NCBI GenBank assembly: GCA_965153355.1 | Contig: OZ231126.1 | Span: forward strand, 102,920,001 to 102,984,000 | DNA: 64,000 bases | Source: Flaccisagitta enflata | Taxonomy: Eukaryota > Chaetognatha > Sagittoidea > Aphragmophora | Direction of reading: 5' to 3' | Part shown: piece by piece, positions 1 through 11,896 of the stretch | Layout of the letters: the number at the start of each line of letters is the position of its first letter | Position numbering within the stretch: the first letter of the stretch is position 1 | The notes under the pieces: generated by a model | Database searches by the model: none | What the model was told of the DNA's origin: nothing | The model's input: only the letters and a program-made list of their open reading frames with translations | Translations under genes and position numbers: made by a program

Positions 1-430
1 TTTACTCAGTCTAGTATTTTTCTCCCGCTTGGCATTCCCTGCAAGTCATTTTCATACACAACATGAAACCTTGATGTCAGATAGTCATAACAATTGATAA
101 TTAGGTCAAGGGGCTTAGATATATCTCACAAAATGAAAAAAATAAACATACCACTTGATATAGGAAACAGTCAAAATCATGGCACATAGACAATATGTGA
201 CCATGAAAATAATTCATTTTCTAGACCATATCTACAGCCTCTAGTCAATTGTAATGGTTCATATGTATCATTGATAACTAAAATTAAGTATCCAGTTCAT
301 ATCATGATGGTATTTGCTCTACATTGCATTATTTTCATTACTTTATCAGAGTTGTGCAAAATTTTTTGCTCATCCTGTTATGCTTGGATTTAGGCCATTT
401 TTGGGCTTTTTGGCAGAATGGATTGACAGA
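1..430. other. AT-rich intergenic sequence, nothing recognised
   Basis: No coding exon, RNA gene or clear repeat boundary is visible. The short open frames that begin near 314 run into the repeat that follows and look accidental. Confidence 0.5.
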
Positions 431-439
431 TGGATGGAT

Positions 440-1150
440 GGGCAGATTTCCCCTGTGTTTTACAGGACTTCGTCCCCTTCGGGGCCGGTGCCCTGCTCTC
501 CTTCAACATAAATCAAACACTACTCAAGCAGGGCACAGGTACCGCTGACCATTTACTGCCTTTGGGCTGCTATTTCTTTTTAGGCAGCGGCCCTGAAGGG
601 AACAAAGTCCTGTAGAATACAGGGAGAATCTGTCCGTTCATCAATCTGTACATTTACTCATCCCCCCCCCGCCTCATCAGGGCTTCTTCTTTGGGGCCTC
701 TTCTGACCTAAATTCTTCCAAATAGCCTAAATCCAAGCAATATAGCCAAAATCAAAACAAAATGGCCCAAATCCAAACATAATGGCGCAAATCCAAGCAA
801 AATGGCCAAAATCTAAACCATAGAATCCCAATTCAGGCCTGAGGTCCATCATTTTGGCCCTTTAGACCTATATTATAACCTCCAATACCGACCAGATTTG
901 GGCCATTTTACTTGGATTTGGCCCATTTTGCTTGGATTTGGCCCATCTTGCTTAGATTTGGCCCATTTTGCTTGGATTTGGGCCATATTCACAACAGATG
1001 GACAAACAGACCGATTCTCTCCCCCCCGTGTTCCACAGGACTTTGTCCCCTTCAAGGCCGCTGCCCTGCTCCCCCTCAACCTAAATCATACGCTAAGTAC
1101 TCAAGCAGGGCATGGGAACCGCTCACCATTTTCTGCCTATGGGCTGCTAT
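440..1150. repeat. Foldback repeat of the GGCCCCGAAGGGG family
   Basis: Two inverted arms contain the motif TCCCCTTCGGGGCCG or variants, next to words like caggactttgtcc and gtaccgctgacc. In the middle, short repeats of the word gcccaaatccaagc appear on one strand (about 720-820) and then on the other (about 900-990), so the stretch can fold back. The same design recurs at 59217-59830. No protein is encoded. Confidence 0.6.
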
Positions 1151-1169
1151 TTTAAGTCACTTAGTGCTC

Positions 1170-1860
1170 TAGTTTTTTTCACCGTTATGCTTGGCTGAAT
1201 CATCTCACGTCTAAATGTAGGCATTTGATGAAGTTGTGTCCGGTGGTTTCCATGGCATTCAACTTCTTTGATTTCTTTTGTAAACAAAGTTCCCCCATAA
1301 GTTATTAAGAAAATTATAAATAGAAAAGTCCGCTGAAAAATAGAAAGTAAAAGAGCGCGAAAAAAGCTTGCCGTAAGAACCGTCAAAAATTATTTTTCAT
1401 CTATTTTTCCGTCTGAAAATTAAAAAACCGCTTGACCAAAACATTTCTGGAAGTGTAGGGTAATACCCCAAAACTAAGCTTTTGCAGTGAAGTGATTTCC
1501 TGCTCATGCCTTTCCCACATTCTCCAATGATCTGGTAAACTAAGCAGAATGACACAGAATGTAATTGGAGAAGTAAAATTTTGAAAAAGGTAAAAAATGA
1601 TTTCATTGATTTTTTGCATGCTCTGCGCCTAAGGGTTTAGGATTCTCACTGTAATGAGATTTGAACTTTAAAATCAATTCGTGGAGATCTATAAAATGAG
1701 CTATTGATCATGGTGGTAAGATAAAAACAACATATTCTGACTCAACGTAATAGATACTTACAAACATAGGCTCAGCCTATCAAAACTGTTTCCATGGAAA
1801 ACAAGGCCAACACCTATAAGTCGCGTGCGAGACTTACTTACATAATCGCCTAATTATATA
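1170..1860. other. Unique-looking AT-rich sequence without a gene
   Basis: Short minus-strand open frames at 1147-1386 and 1397-1619 have no domain, splice context or biased composition supporting them. I see nothing else here. Confidence 0.45.
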
Positions 1861-1879
1861 AGTATGTTTTTTCCTGAAA

Positions 1880-2445
1880 TGAGGATAATGACTATAATTA
1901 CCTATTGACCTATAATTGCCAATAATCACCTATAATTACCTATATTTACCCATAATCAAATAATAACCTATAAGTACCTATGAAGACCTATGATTATCTA
2001 TAATCACATAAGGACCAATAATTACCTATAATGACATATGATTACCCATAATTACCCACAATTACCTATAATTACATAATGACCTATAATTACCAATAAT
2101 GACCTACAATTGCATAATGACCTGTAATGACCTATAACTACCTATTATGACCGATAATTACCTATAATTACATAATGACCTATAATTACCTATATTGACC
2201 TATGATTACCTATGATTACATACTGACCTATAATTACCAATAATGTCCTATAATTGCATAATAACCTATAATTACCTATAATAACCAATAATTACCTATT
2301 ATTACATAATGACTTATAATTACCTACAATGACCTATGATTACCTGTAATGACCTATGATTACCTATTATTGCATGATGACCTATAATTACCTATGATTA
2401 CCCAAAATTACATAATGACCTATAGTTACCTATAATTATGTAAAT
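1880..2445. repeat. AT-rich minisatellite (acctataatt / acctataatgacc)
   Basis: Degenerate tandem copies of words such as acctataattacc and ataatgacctat fill the stretch, with units of roughly 10-20 bases and many point changes. Confidence 0.85.
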
Positions 2446-2449
2446 AAAA

Positions 2450-2880
2450 AGTAAAATGACTAAATTGACTAAAATGACTAAAATGACTGAGAATGACTTA
2501 GAATGACTTAAAATGACTTAAAATGACTTAAAATGACGTATAATGACTCATAATGACTTATAATGACATAAAATGACTTAAAATGACTTAATATGACTTA
2601 AAATGATGAAAAGGATTATATTGACTAAAATGACAATAATGGCTGAATATGACTTGGAATGACTAAATGCCTTAGAATCACTTGAAATGATTTAAAATCA
2701 CTTAAAATGACTTGAAAAAATTTAAAATGACTTATAATGACTTAAAATGATGAAAAGAACTATATTGACTAAAATGACAATAATGACTTAAAATGACTTA
2801 AAATGACTTAGAATGACTTAGAATGACTTAGAATGACTTAGAATGACTTAGAATGACTTAGAATGACTTAAAATAACTAA
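2450..2880. repeat. 10-bp minisatellite (aaaatgactt / gaatgactta)
   Basis: A regular 10-base unit, aatgactta plus one base, is repeated dozens of times and is nearly perfect around 2795-2870. The same unit occurs briefly at 30125-30150 next to another copy of the hairpin-ended repeat, so the two may be parts of one mobile unit. Confidence 0.9.
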
Positions 2881-2889
2881 AAGAAATAA

Positions 2890-2988
2890 AATTGATAAAA
2901 AAAGTAAAGTGTGACCAACCGACCGACCGACCGACCAACCGACCGACGGACAAAGCGGGTTGTAGAGTCGCGTGCACGCGACTAAAAA
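2890..2988 (+). repeat. Hairpin-ended dispersed repeat (GACC-rich), copy 1
   Basis: The copy contains aaagtaaagtgtgacc, then gaccgacc tandem units, then ggacaaag, and ends with an 18-bp perfect palindrome at 2966-2983 (AGTCGCGTGCACGCGACT) followed by AAAA. Other copies end at about 13862, 14400, 14530, 25866 and 30245, with a reverse copy near 37150. The CTAAA just after a terminal hairpin resembles Helitron 3' ends, but no Rep/helicase gene is present to prove it. Confidence 0.6.
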
Positions 2989-4165
2989 TCCATATTTTCT
3001 CACACAGCTTGATGAATTTACATAACTTATCGTATTACGCTTTTTATTTTCTCGATGGACATTTTCCCAACAAGAATTCTATTGTTAGCAATCGAGAAGT
3101 GCAAACAGACTAAACACCTTGCATGCACCTTCGGTATTCCAATGACATGCCCTACATTCTTCCGCCTCGACCCCTTCTCCCTCCCCTCCCCTTCCCTTAC
3201 CGCATCTCCTTTGAATCTTGTGATTTTTTCTTTTTCATTTTCATTTTAATTCACTTTAGTGATTTTGTAATTTTTCTGAATGCACGCAAAAAAGAATTGC
3301 TCTGAATTTCAAGCTTTATTAGCGCAGCATTTTGTCAGACAAAGCAGAATAGTCAGCTCAGTATTGTCCACCGTGTTGCCTAACTGTGATAGGTAGGAAA
3401 AAATGACTCAGCATAGCGACCTATTCTAGGGTGTTATATACATCTCGACGGATGTTACTATACACAAGACTAAATATTCTGTTGGGATTTTTTCAAGAAA
3501 ATGCCGTAAAAACCCGTAAAATGCCGTAAAAATGTCATTTTTCAAGAAACATGCACTCTAAAATAATGACTCTGGTCAGAAAATGTTCAAACAATGCTCA
3601 TTTTGTTCTTAGACACACTCGTGCAATAATTCAAGTCAAGCAGACATCATTTGATATGATTTCATGCCATAAAAAGTCGTAAAATGCCGTAAAAATGGCA
3701 TTTTTCACCATTTTGTGAATATTATATGCTGAAAAAGAGCGAATATAGTCAGCAAATGATCAAACAATGTCTAGTTGGCACTGAAACATACTCCTGCAAA
3801 AATTCAAGTCAAGTAAACATCTTCTCATTTCGTTTTTCGCCGTAAAATGCTATAAAATTGGCATTTCTATGCAATTTTTTGGTATTATGTTCCCATGAAA
3901 CACAAGATTCACAAAAAAAAAAAAAAAAAAAAAACTGCCACAAAAAAGGTCATTAAGCTCAAACTTATGTGAAAATTTTTGAACATGATGTTGCCTTTTG
4001 GTCTTTTTATTATGTAATACGCCGTAAAATAAGAATTTTTTTGTAATTTTTTTGTTTTTTTTTGCTCAAACAAATGCTCCACTCTCCAGAAATTATCGAA
4101 ACAACAATGATTTGATGCTAAGACACATTCATGCGAAGATTCAAGTCAATTTGTAATCACTCAGT

Positions 4166-5624
4166 GTCACACAGTGTTGGATATTCGGATATTCAAATAA
4201 AAATGGTGGTTATCTTCATCTTATCTTTTTTTTATTCTGAGTGGTCAAATAATCATCTTATCTTCATCTTATCTTTTCATTTTTTGGGAATTATCTTATT
4301 CGAAAATTTTCAAATAACTTCGAATAATCATTCTTTTTTCAAAATGGGAAAAATGTCATCAGCTGACTTTTATTTCCCAGCAATTTTGGAAGAGAATTGC
4401 TTGTTTGGCAGTTTTTAGGGCCATTACAGATAAATGTTCACATTAGCAATGGTCAAACTGGCAATATTTTTACAGAACATAGATCTGTCAGGAGAGGTAC
4501 ACTTAAAACATGATTAGAGCTTCAAGATTTCACCTTTGAGACTGGGATTTGAGCCTTAAGGCTGGGATTGAAGCCTCGAGGCCGGCATTTGAGCCTAAAG
4601 GGGTGGACATACAGAGGAGAAAACGGGGAAACTTCCCCAATGTATGGAAGCGAAGGTCATCGTCCTACTACCAAACCAAGCTCATACAGTACAGTACAGT
4701 ACAGTACAGTAGGACCCCGCCTCATCGGTTCCATTGGGACTAAAGATTTTTCAACCTTTTAACATTTTTTAACCTTTAAAGAGAGGTGAATTCACATTAA
4801 AAACTACTATTTGGGACCTCAAAATGTTGACCCGTATTGATGGGGAACCTTTAAAAGCGAGGCAGTTATTGCGGGGTTCCACTGTAACCAGCATAAGAAA
4901 CTAATCAGAAAGGATCATTTAAAATTCCCTTTCTATATTGATAGCTTTCATACTAATCGACTCATAAAAAAAGCCGCGCTTTTAAATGACAAATTGTCAC
5001 ACTGAATTTCAAAATAACTAATCAAAATCTTAAACCATTAGAAAGATCTTGAAAAGATCTTTTATTTGGCTCCAATCTGGCAATTCTAGCCTAATTCATT
5101 TAGAAATGGCATAAGAATGAGTAGAAACATTGCCATTTTCAGTTTGCAATCCCATTGAAAAATATGCATTTTTACAAATTAGAAGATAACTTTGACAAGC
5201 TGTAGCTCCTAAACCATTTGAGATACAGATTTGGGATTGGTCTAGAATGAAGGAAAATTTGAAAATCTTTCAATCACTTCAACAAAAAATGTCCAAATGA
5301 ATCATTTATCTTATTCTCAAAATAGGGTGCGGTTTTTGTTTTTTTTTAGTCGAGTAGTGGTTGGATACGTCTTTAAATGGGTTTCTTTGAGAGTTAAATC
5401 AGTTAATGTCCTGTTGGGCTCGATTTTGCTTGGTAAGTTTGTTTCACAAATCATTCGAAAAAGTTATTCGAAAAACGAATAAAAGATGATCATCTTATCT
5501 TATCTTTATCTTTGGAAAATTCAGCCTTATCTTATCTTTATCTTATCTTTTGTAAATTTGGCCATTTTATCTTTTATCTTATTCGAATAATCATGATGAG
5601 TTATCTTGGCCAACACTGGTGTCA
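4166..5624. repeat. Nested inverted-repeat insertion in the left arm
   Basis: The words tcacacagtgttgg near 4168 and ccaacactggtgtcac near 5610 are inverted copies, and both ends are followed inward by Kolobok- or hAT-like short AT-rich words (attcgaataa, ttatcttatc). No transposase frame is visible, so this is called only as a non-autonomous insertion. Confidence 0.4.
4707..4884. mobile_element. Tc1/mariner-like MITE, 178 bp
   Basis: The ends are CAGTAGGACCCCGC at the left and GCGGGGTTCCACTG at the right, imperfect inverted repeats, each flanked by TA (4705-4706 and 4885-4886), the target duplication typical of the Tc1/mariner group. A short cagta tandem run precedes the left end. There is no coding capacity. 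Confidence 0.65.
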
Positions 5625-6129
5625 CATCATGCTACAGAAATGCCCTTAAAATGGCATTTTATAGCATTTTATGTTTCTCTACTACCTAGGAAAAAAGTAT
5701 TGCAACACCTAGGGTATAAGTTCATTTATTTGTCAATACAATACAAAAATAATCAATTCAAGCAAGTTATTATTTTGTGTGTCCTCCCTGGGCCTGAATG
5801 ATGGCTTCCGTTCTTTTTGGCATTGATTCGTAGAGCTTTTTTAGGTAATCTAGTGTGACTTGATTCTAGACCTTCCATGCAATTTTTTTTTCAACCCTGT
5901 GACTGATGTTGCGCCATCTTTTTTTCTGTAGGTTCATCATCTGAATCCTGAAATTTTCAATTGGATTAAGATAGGGCATGTTGCTAGCTACCCATTGACC
6001 CCTTGTGACGTCTGAACTTCATACCATCTTTGTGTAGTCTTTGCTACCCAGAAGATATCAAAAATAGGTTGCAAAGAAAATGATACTTTTTCATGATTTT
6101 CAAAAAGCAACATTTTTACTTTTTCTTGG

Positions 6130-6700
6130 GTTGTTTTTGGGCAGTGGCCCCGAAGGCGCCAATGACCTATGCTTTCACACATAGGGAAAATTTCTCCTCC
6201 TTCTCCGTCCACCCCCTTCGAAGCTCATATTCTAGTCTTGAGGCTCAAATCCCTACCTTGAGGCCCAAATTCTAGCCTCAAGGCCCAAATCCTAGCCTCA
6301 AGGCTCAAATCTTAGCCTCAAGGCCCAAATCTCTACCTGAAGGCTTAAATCTCAACCCCGAGGCTCAAATCCTAGCCTTCTAAGCTCAAATCCCAGCCTT
6401 GGGGCTCAAATCCCAGCCTCGGGCTCAGATCCCAGCCTCGAGCTCAGATCCCAGCCTCAAGGCTCAGATCCCAGCCTCAAGGCTCAGATCCCAGCCTCAA
6501 GGCTCAGATCCCAGCCTCAAGGTTCAGATCCCAGCCGCTAGGCTCACATCCCAACCTCAAGCCTCAAGACTCAAATCACACCCTCAAGGCTCAAATCTCA
6601 TTATTGATGCTCACTTTCAAGCCTAGATCCTCAAAAATTACTGAGCATAGGTCATCAGCCCCTTCGGGGCCACTGCCCCTCTTACCATCACACATCAACA
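6130..6700. repeat. Minisatellite-cored foldback unit, copy 1
   Basis: About 20-bp tandem words of the type gaggctcaaatcccagcct fill 6230-6640. They lie between an inward-facing flank with ggccccgaagg and atgacctatgctttcacac (6140-6185) and its reverse complement with aggtcatcagccccttcgg (6648-6690). The same flank pair surrounds different core arrays at 7170-7780 and 61630-62400. Confidence 0.7.
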
Positions 6701-7169
6701 TATACTCACACAGGGGCAACGGGTACTGCTGACCATCTAACTATTAAACAAATTGACCGAGAATTCTGGGATTGCGCTAGATATGAAGAAAATTTTATGT
6801 AGATTAGAAATCTCACCAAGAAAAGGTCAAAATTATGTCTCAAAGCCTGCTTATCTTAGTATAAAGCTGTTGCAATACTTATTTCCTAGGTAGTATGGGT
6901 TTCAAGCATGTCTCAATCAAAACAATCTTCAGGAAACTTTGAAAAAAGTTTGTCCTAAACCCCAATACCCATTTCTTGCAAGTTATCAAGTGAATACTGT
7001 GCTGTATGCGAGAAAATATTAAAAAATGCCATTTTAATTGTATTTAAACGGCATCAAGTGACACTGAATGACAACAAATTGATTTGAATTGTTGTATGAA
7101 TGTGTCCTATCATCAAATCATCATTGTTTTGATTATTTCTGACAAGTGGAGCATTTTCAAGTAAACGTA

Positions 7170-7800
7170 GTGCTTTTTGGGCAGCGGCCCTAAAGAGGCC
7201 GATGACCTATGCTTTCACACATAGGGGAAATTTCTCCTTCTCCTTCTCCTTCTCCTTCTACTCCCTTTGAAGCTCATATCCTAGTCTTGAGGTTCAAATC
7301 CCAGCTTTGAGGCCAAAATTCTAGCCTCAAAGCTCAAATCCCAGGCTTGAGGCTCACATCCCAGCCTCGAGGCTCACATCGCATTCTCGAGGCTCACCCT
7401 CGATGCCCAAGTTCCAGCCTTGAGGCTCACATCCCACCCTCGAGGCTAAAATCCCAGCCTCAGGCCTAAAATCCCAGCGTCTTGGCTCAAATCACAGCCT
7501 CATGGCCCAAATCACAGCCTCGAGGCCCAAATCACAGCTTCGAGTTGAGGCTCAAATCACAGCATCTTGGCTCAAATCCCAGCCTTGAGGCTTAAATCAT
7601 CCCCTCGAGGCTCAAATCACAACCTCATAGCTCAAATCACGGCCTCATGGCTTAAATCCCATTGTTGATGCTCAAATTCAAGCCTAGAGCTTCAGAACTT
7701 AGGAAGCATAGGTCATCAGCCCCTTTGGGGCCACTGCCCCTCTCACCATCACACACTCACATATACTCACATAGGGGGAACGGGTACTGCTGACCATCTA
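7170..7800. repeat. Minisatellite-cored foldback unit, copy 2
   Basis: This has the same architecture as the unit at 6130: a flank with gggcagcggccc and gatgacctatgctttcaca, a core of degenerate gaggctcaaatcacagcct words, then the inverted flank with ataggtcatcagccccttt. Confidence 0.7.
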
Positions 7801-8403
7801 ACGCTTTTGGGACTATTGGGAGTGTGACACCCACAAAAAACATTTAAAAATGTTTATTTTACGGCATTTTACGGCAAAAAATGATATGAGAAGATGTCTG
7901 CTTGATTTGGATTTCTGCAAGAGTGTGTCTGAGTGCCAACTAGATATTGTCTGACCATTTTCTGACTCGACTGGCTCTTTTTGAGCCCATAAAATTCATA
8001 AAATTGTGAAAAATGCCATTTTTACAGCATTTTACGACTTTTTACGGCATGAAATCATAATAAATGATGTCTGCTTGACTTGAATTTTTGCACGAGTGTG
8101 TCTCAGTATAAAATGAGCATTATTTGAACATTTTCTGACCAGAGTCACTATTTTAGAGTGCATGTATCTTAAAAAAATGATATTTTTACGGCATTTTACG
8201 GGTTTTTAAGGCGTTTTCTTGAAAAAATCCCAACAGAATTTTTAGTTTTGTGTATAGTAACATTTATCTAGATGTATATAACGCTCAAGAATAGGTCGCT
8301 ATGCTGAGTCATTTTTTCCTACCTATCACAGTTAGGCAACACGGTGTCAGTTCAATCAGCTATTTATTTATTTTGTTGCAGTTTATCAAAAAAAATGATA
8401 ATA

Positions 8404-9564
8404 TGAGTGCAAAATCCAAAGAAACAAAAAACAGACTAGAACGTTTACACAGAGATCTAAATAAAGCGCCTAAATTGAAATACTATCTGCGGCATTTTCT
8501 TATTCATCAAAGGTGAGCAATAACAAGGTTATATACACCTCCCTCCCCCCCCCTTCAGTCACAAATGATAGGACGAAGGACAAAAATGCTTGCATTTTGC
8601 TGCAGATCAAACCAACTAGACCGACATGATAAATTCTAGAGGCGTAATGTCCGTGGCTAAAAAAGAATTAGGCTTTAATGAGCAAACAATAAAAAAAAGT
8701 TGAATGAAGGTCTGTAAAACCTTTCTTGCCACTTAACCACCTAGATTCAACCTTTTTTTTACCCTTGCAGCGACTTGATCAATCTCGTTCATCATAGCAT
8801 CAGAGGCCTCCATACTGACACTGACGATCACAATCAAGACACTGAACACAACAAACAGTCAACAACTTCAGGGAGCGGGACATCTCAGACTCATTTAACA
8901 GGAGAAGGGATAAAAAAACCTGACAATATGACCAGCAAATACAACGCAAAAATCCAGGCAATTCTTCAAAATAACACTGACTACACTCTGGAAGAAAAAA
9001 ATGAAATCATTCAAGAACTGTTGATGCAGGCGTGTATAATATTGAGTACCCCCCCACTGATGGTGAGTGGGGCATAGAATCTAGAAAATTTTATAGTACT
9101 AAAAAAATAAAATTTGATTAAATGAGGCTCAATTTTATACACCCCTGGCAGGCACAGAAAGAAAAAGAACTTGAAATTCTTCGCTGTGTTAGCATTCCCG
9201 CAAATCATAACTTCCTGGTGGGAAGTGGTACTACTCCACACTCAAACACGAATGATAACAACAACAGCAACAACATGAGCAACAACATGAGCAACAACAA
9301 TAACAGTAACAACAGCAACAACAGTAACAACAGCAACAACAACAGCAACAGCAACAATAACAGCAATTACAATAACAACAACAACAACAATAACAAGAAC
9401 AACAACAAAACAACATTACAATCAAAACAAAACAACACCGATACAACGAAAACTAAACAAAACATTGAGAGCAAGACAGACAAGTCAACAAAGAAGCAAA
9501 AAGAAAAAGAGGAGAAGAAAAGAAAAGAGACGGAGATGACTTAGAGGAAGAAACCGAGGGAGAA

Positions 9565-9611
<47 letters not shown>

Positions 9612-9841
9612 AGAAGAAGAAGAAGAAGAAGAAGATGAAGAAGAAGAAGAAGAAGAAGAAGAAGAAGAAGAAAATGAAGAAGAAGAAGAAGAAGAAGAAA
9701 TGAAGAAGAAGAAGAAGAAGAAGAAGAAGAAGAAGAAGAAGAAGAAGAAGAAGAAAAAGAAGAAGAAGAAGATGAAGAAGAAGAAGAAGAAGAATCATCA
9801 GATGGCGAAAAAGGAAAAGAGGAAACAAAAAAACAAAAATA
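8404..9841 (+). CDS. Spliced low-complexity virion-type protein (element A), frame broken in a GAA repeat
   Basis: The start is the ATG at 8404 (MSAKSKETKN). Exons are 8404-8512, 8771-9062 and 9152 onward, with introns bounded by GTGAGC...TTGCAG and GTGAGT...GGCAG and a phase that keeps the frame open. The first exon plus the start of the second resemble the small conserved Polinton protein found in B at 44411. The second exon has LTGEGIKKPDN, comparable to TGSGIKKEGDD in the B protein at 44770. The third exon is Asn-rich, then Lys/Glu-rich. The frame changes near 9520 and again near 9690 inside a (GAA)n run, and an acidic tail (ESSDGEKGKEETKKQK) ends at about 9841. Family assignment is inference; it may continue by splicing into the next gene. 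Confidence 0.45.
9545..9800 (+). repeat. (GAA)n microsatellite within a coding exon
   Basis: Almost pure GAA units encode poly-Glu, poly-Lys or poly-Arg depending on frame; two one-base irregularities move the frame. The long homopolymeric frames on both strands here are artefacts of the repeat. Confidence 0.9.
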
Positions 9842-9931
9842 AGAGCAAATTTAGGCAATCTCTTGCGCACTTCTTCCAGGCATATCAGACTAACTTGTCA
9901 ACGCGCGCGCATTGCATTTCCGGCCAAAGAA

Positions 9932-10267
9932 ATGAAACGCTTCCAAGGCACACTAAAAGCATACTTTAATTGCGTCATCAGCCAAAATTTTGAATGTTTA
10001 GATAGAAGATTTCTACTGACAAAAAACCATCAAGTGCAATTCCAAGGTCTTTCTAAAGAACATTCGATGCCTTTGAAAAAACTCGCAGCCTCCTTGTCTC
10101 TGCCAAGAACTGAACTGTTTTCATATCTCAAAATTGCGAATAGAAAAAAACGCACGCTGATAAGCTATTCAAAATCAGAAAGAATCATCATCAAGCAATT
10201 TGTGCGTCTTTCTAATTATAAAAAATCAAATATTCCATGCACAGCCATGCGAAATGTTTGCAGATAG
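9932..10267 (+). CDS. Hypothetical virion-type protein upstream of integrase (element A)
   Basis: From the ATG at 9932 (MKRFQGTLKAYF) the frame runs 111 residues to a stop at 10267, 60 bases before the integrase start. The middle part, LTKNHQVQFQGLSKEHSM and following, loosely resembles LNEKHLLIDGEAVSDHVD of the B protein at 44770, in the same position before the integrase. An acceptor-like ttcttccag at about 9878 suggests this could be the last exon of the preceding gene, since the frame is open upstream of the ATG. The protein is basic and has no membrane segment. Function is not known. Confidence 0.4.
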   Translation: MKRFQGTLKAYFNCVISQNFECLDRRFLLTKNHQVQFQGLSKEHSMPLKKLAASLSLPRTELFSYLKIANRKKRTLISYSKSERIIIKQFVRLSNYKKSNIPCTAMRNVCR

Positions 10268-10327
10268 AATATTCATTGCATTTCATTACATTCTATTACG
10301 TAACATTTTCTTTCCCTCTTAGTCATA

Positions 10328-11210
10328 ATGACCAACAGTGAGTTTGAAGTTTCAAAAAAGATTTACCAACAATTTATAAACCCAGGCTCAGAACTTTTCC
10401 TCCAAACCGATGTTCAGGCACTGTACACTGCGGCGAAAAATGACCAAGCACTTTTCCCAGTGACCAGAGAGGAAATTTCTCGCTTCCGTCAGAATTTGGA
10501 ATTGGCATCTAGAAACTATGAACAAAGAATTTTGAAATTGAGACCAAGATCGGATAATTTCAAAAGTTATCTATCATGGGCACCGCGGTCAATTTTGGCG
10601 GGTGACCTTTGTTTTTTGTCGCGTTTACGACAAGGAGAAAAAAGAAACAAGGTTGTGGTTGCTGTCTATCAAGACATCTTTTCACATTGCTGTTTCCTAG
10701 CAATTCAAAAATCAACAAGTTCGCAAGAAACAGCTCAAACACTACAACAAGCGCTCACTTTTTTCGGATGCTCAGACCTTGAAAAATATCGACTATTCGT
10801 CTCTGACAGGGGGTAATTACAAAGCAATAACTTACATCTAAGCAGCAACAATTATTATAAACAAGATCTAATACACAGGCTACCCTAATCGCTAATCACT
10901 AATGTTTTACTCACTATATTTTGTAGATCCGAATACAAAAAAAATTTTCTGCAACTTTTACGGCGGTTGAATATCAAGCCTTACCATACAAACACCTCTA
11001 TTTACCCGAAGGTGAGCCAATTGCCAACCCTCTTCCACTCTGCCTCTTCCTTTTCTTTCCTCCTACCCATGTTATGCCGAAAATAGCTCACAAGCCCGCC
11101 AGATCGCAAAGCCCAATGTAACCCAGTGTTACTTTACTCTAAATAGGTGGCAATTATCGAGCGTTGCATCAGATCTTGCAAGCAGGTGGAGAGAGAGAGA
11201 GAGAGAGAGA

Positions 11211-11273
<63 letters not shown>

Positions 11274-11896
11274 CGCATGCGAAATTCATTTTTTTCATTG
11301 CCATCCTTTTCTCCAATCAGATTTTTTTCAAAATTCTGTTCGCGTTTCCATCAATCAACTACAACAACGCCATCAAATTGACGCAGACTGTGATTAACTT
11401 GCAAAAACGCAGTGGAATATATGGTTATAGGTAAAAATGTAAAAACCTAACCCGAGAGTCAAATCGTTAGACACATTTTCCAACAATCAAAATTTCTGAA
11501 CCACATTTCACACTCATTAGGCCACTGGATGTTCAATTCGACACGCACACAGCGTGTATTGTTTCGCGACTAAACTCGGAACGTCTTAAGGGGAAACAAC
11601 GACATTTACGTACAATCTTTAGTTTCCACCCAAGCAGAGTGTTTAACGTGGGAGAAAATGTTTTGGTTAGAAAAAGAAGGACTACATTTCACAAACCAAG
11701 CACTGTTTTCAGCCCAGACTACAAAACTGTGCCAACTAGAATAATTGCCAAAAACGACAAATACCTTTTTCCAATCGCCTGGAATCTGATCCCAGTGGAA
11801 AGTGTTATTATGGCCACGAATTGCGGCGGGTCGGTCCACATTATGGAGATCTCAAATCTGCTCCTGAAAACACAACATCGAAAATTGAAGTTTTAA
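10328..11896 (+). CDS. int: Retroviral-type integrase of element A, five exons
   Basis: This should catalyse strand transfer during integration of element A. Exons are 10328-10812, 10927-11011, 11147-11185, 11321-11430 and 11521-11896; all introns have GT-AG ends and the phases agree. The catalytic triad is visible: D in ILAGDLCFL, D in LFVSDRG (about residue 160), and E in KVAIIERCIR, the last encoded in a 39-bp exon. The C-terminal part FNVGENVLVRKRRTTFHKP resembles the SH3-like DNA-binding tail of Polinton integrases. No frame break is needed, unlike the homologue in B. Intron 3 contains (GA)n(CA)n. The fourth exon is the least certain part. Confidence 0.75.
11187..11271 (+). repeat. (GA)n(CA)n microsatellite in integrase intron 3
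   Basis: A run of ga dinucleotides switches to ca dinucleotides directly after the donor site at 11186. Confidence 0.95.

Larger units (their letters stand above)
3374..8344. mobile_element. Large inverted-repeat (foldback) element, about 5 kb
   Basis: The left arm starts at about 3374 with CACCGTGTTGCCTAACTG and its reverse complement ends at about 8344. Arms match over long stretches: 3374-4160 pairs with pieces of 7030-8344, including blocks rich in gccgtaaaatgccg. The interior holds nested insertions: another inverted-repeat unit at about 4166-5624, a Tc1/mariner-like MITE, and two minisatellite-cored units. I see no transposase frame. The right end lies only about 60 bases before the first exon of element A, but no matching terminus is seen at the far side of element A, so I treat it as separate. 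Confidence 0.6.

Noticed and set aside
1880-2880. CRISPR-like regular repeats
   Set aside because: Direct minisatellites without unique spacers, in a eukaryotic context.
2966-2983. Rho-independent terminator or tRNA-like structure at the palindrome
   Set aside because: The palindrome is a recurrent end of a dispersed repeat; no tRNA cloverleaf could be built and the setting is not bacterial.
3374-8344. Left terminal inverted repeat of element A
   Set aside because: No matching inverted copy was found to the right of element A, and the structure closes on itself, so it is listed as a separate foldback element with only a note.
9541-9969. Poly-Leu/Phe frame on the minus strand and poly-Lys frame on the plus strand
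   Set aside because: Artefacts of the GAA array; only the plus-strand acidic reading fits flanking coding sequence.
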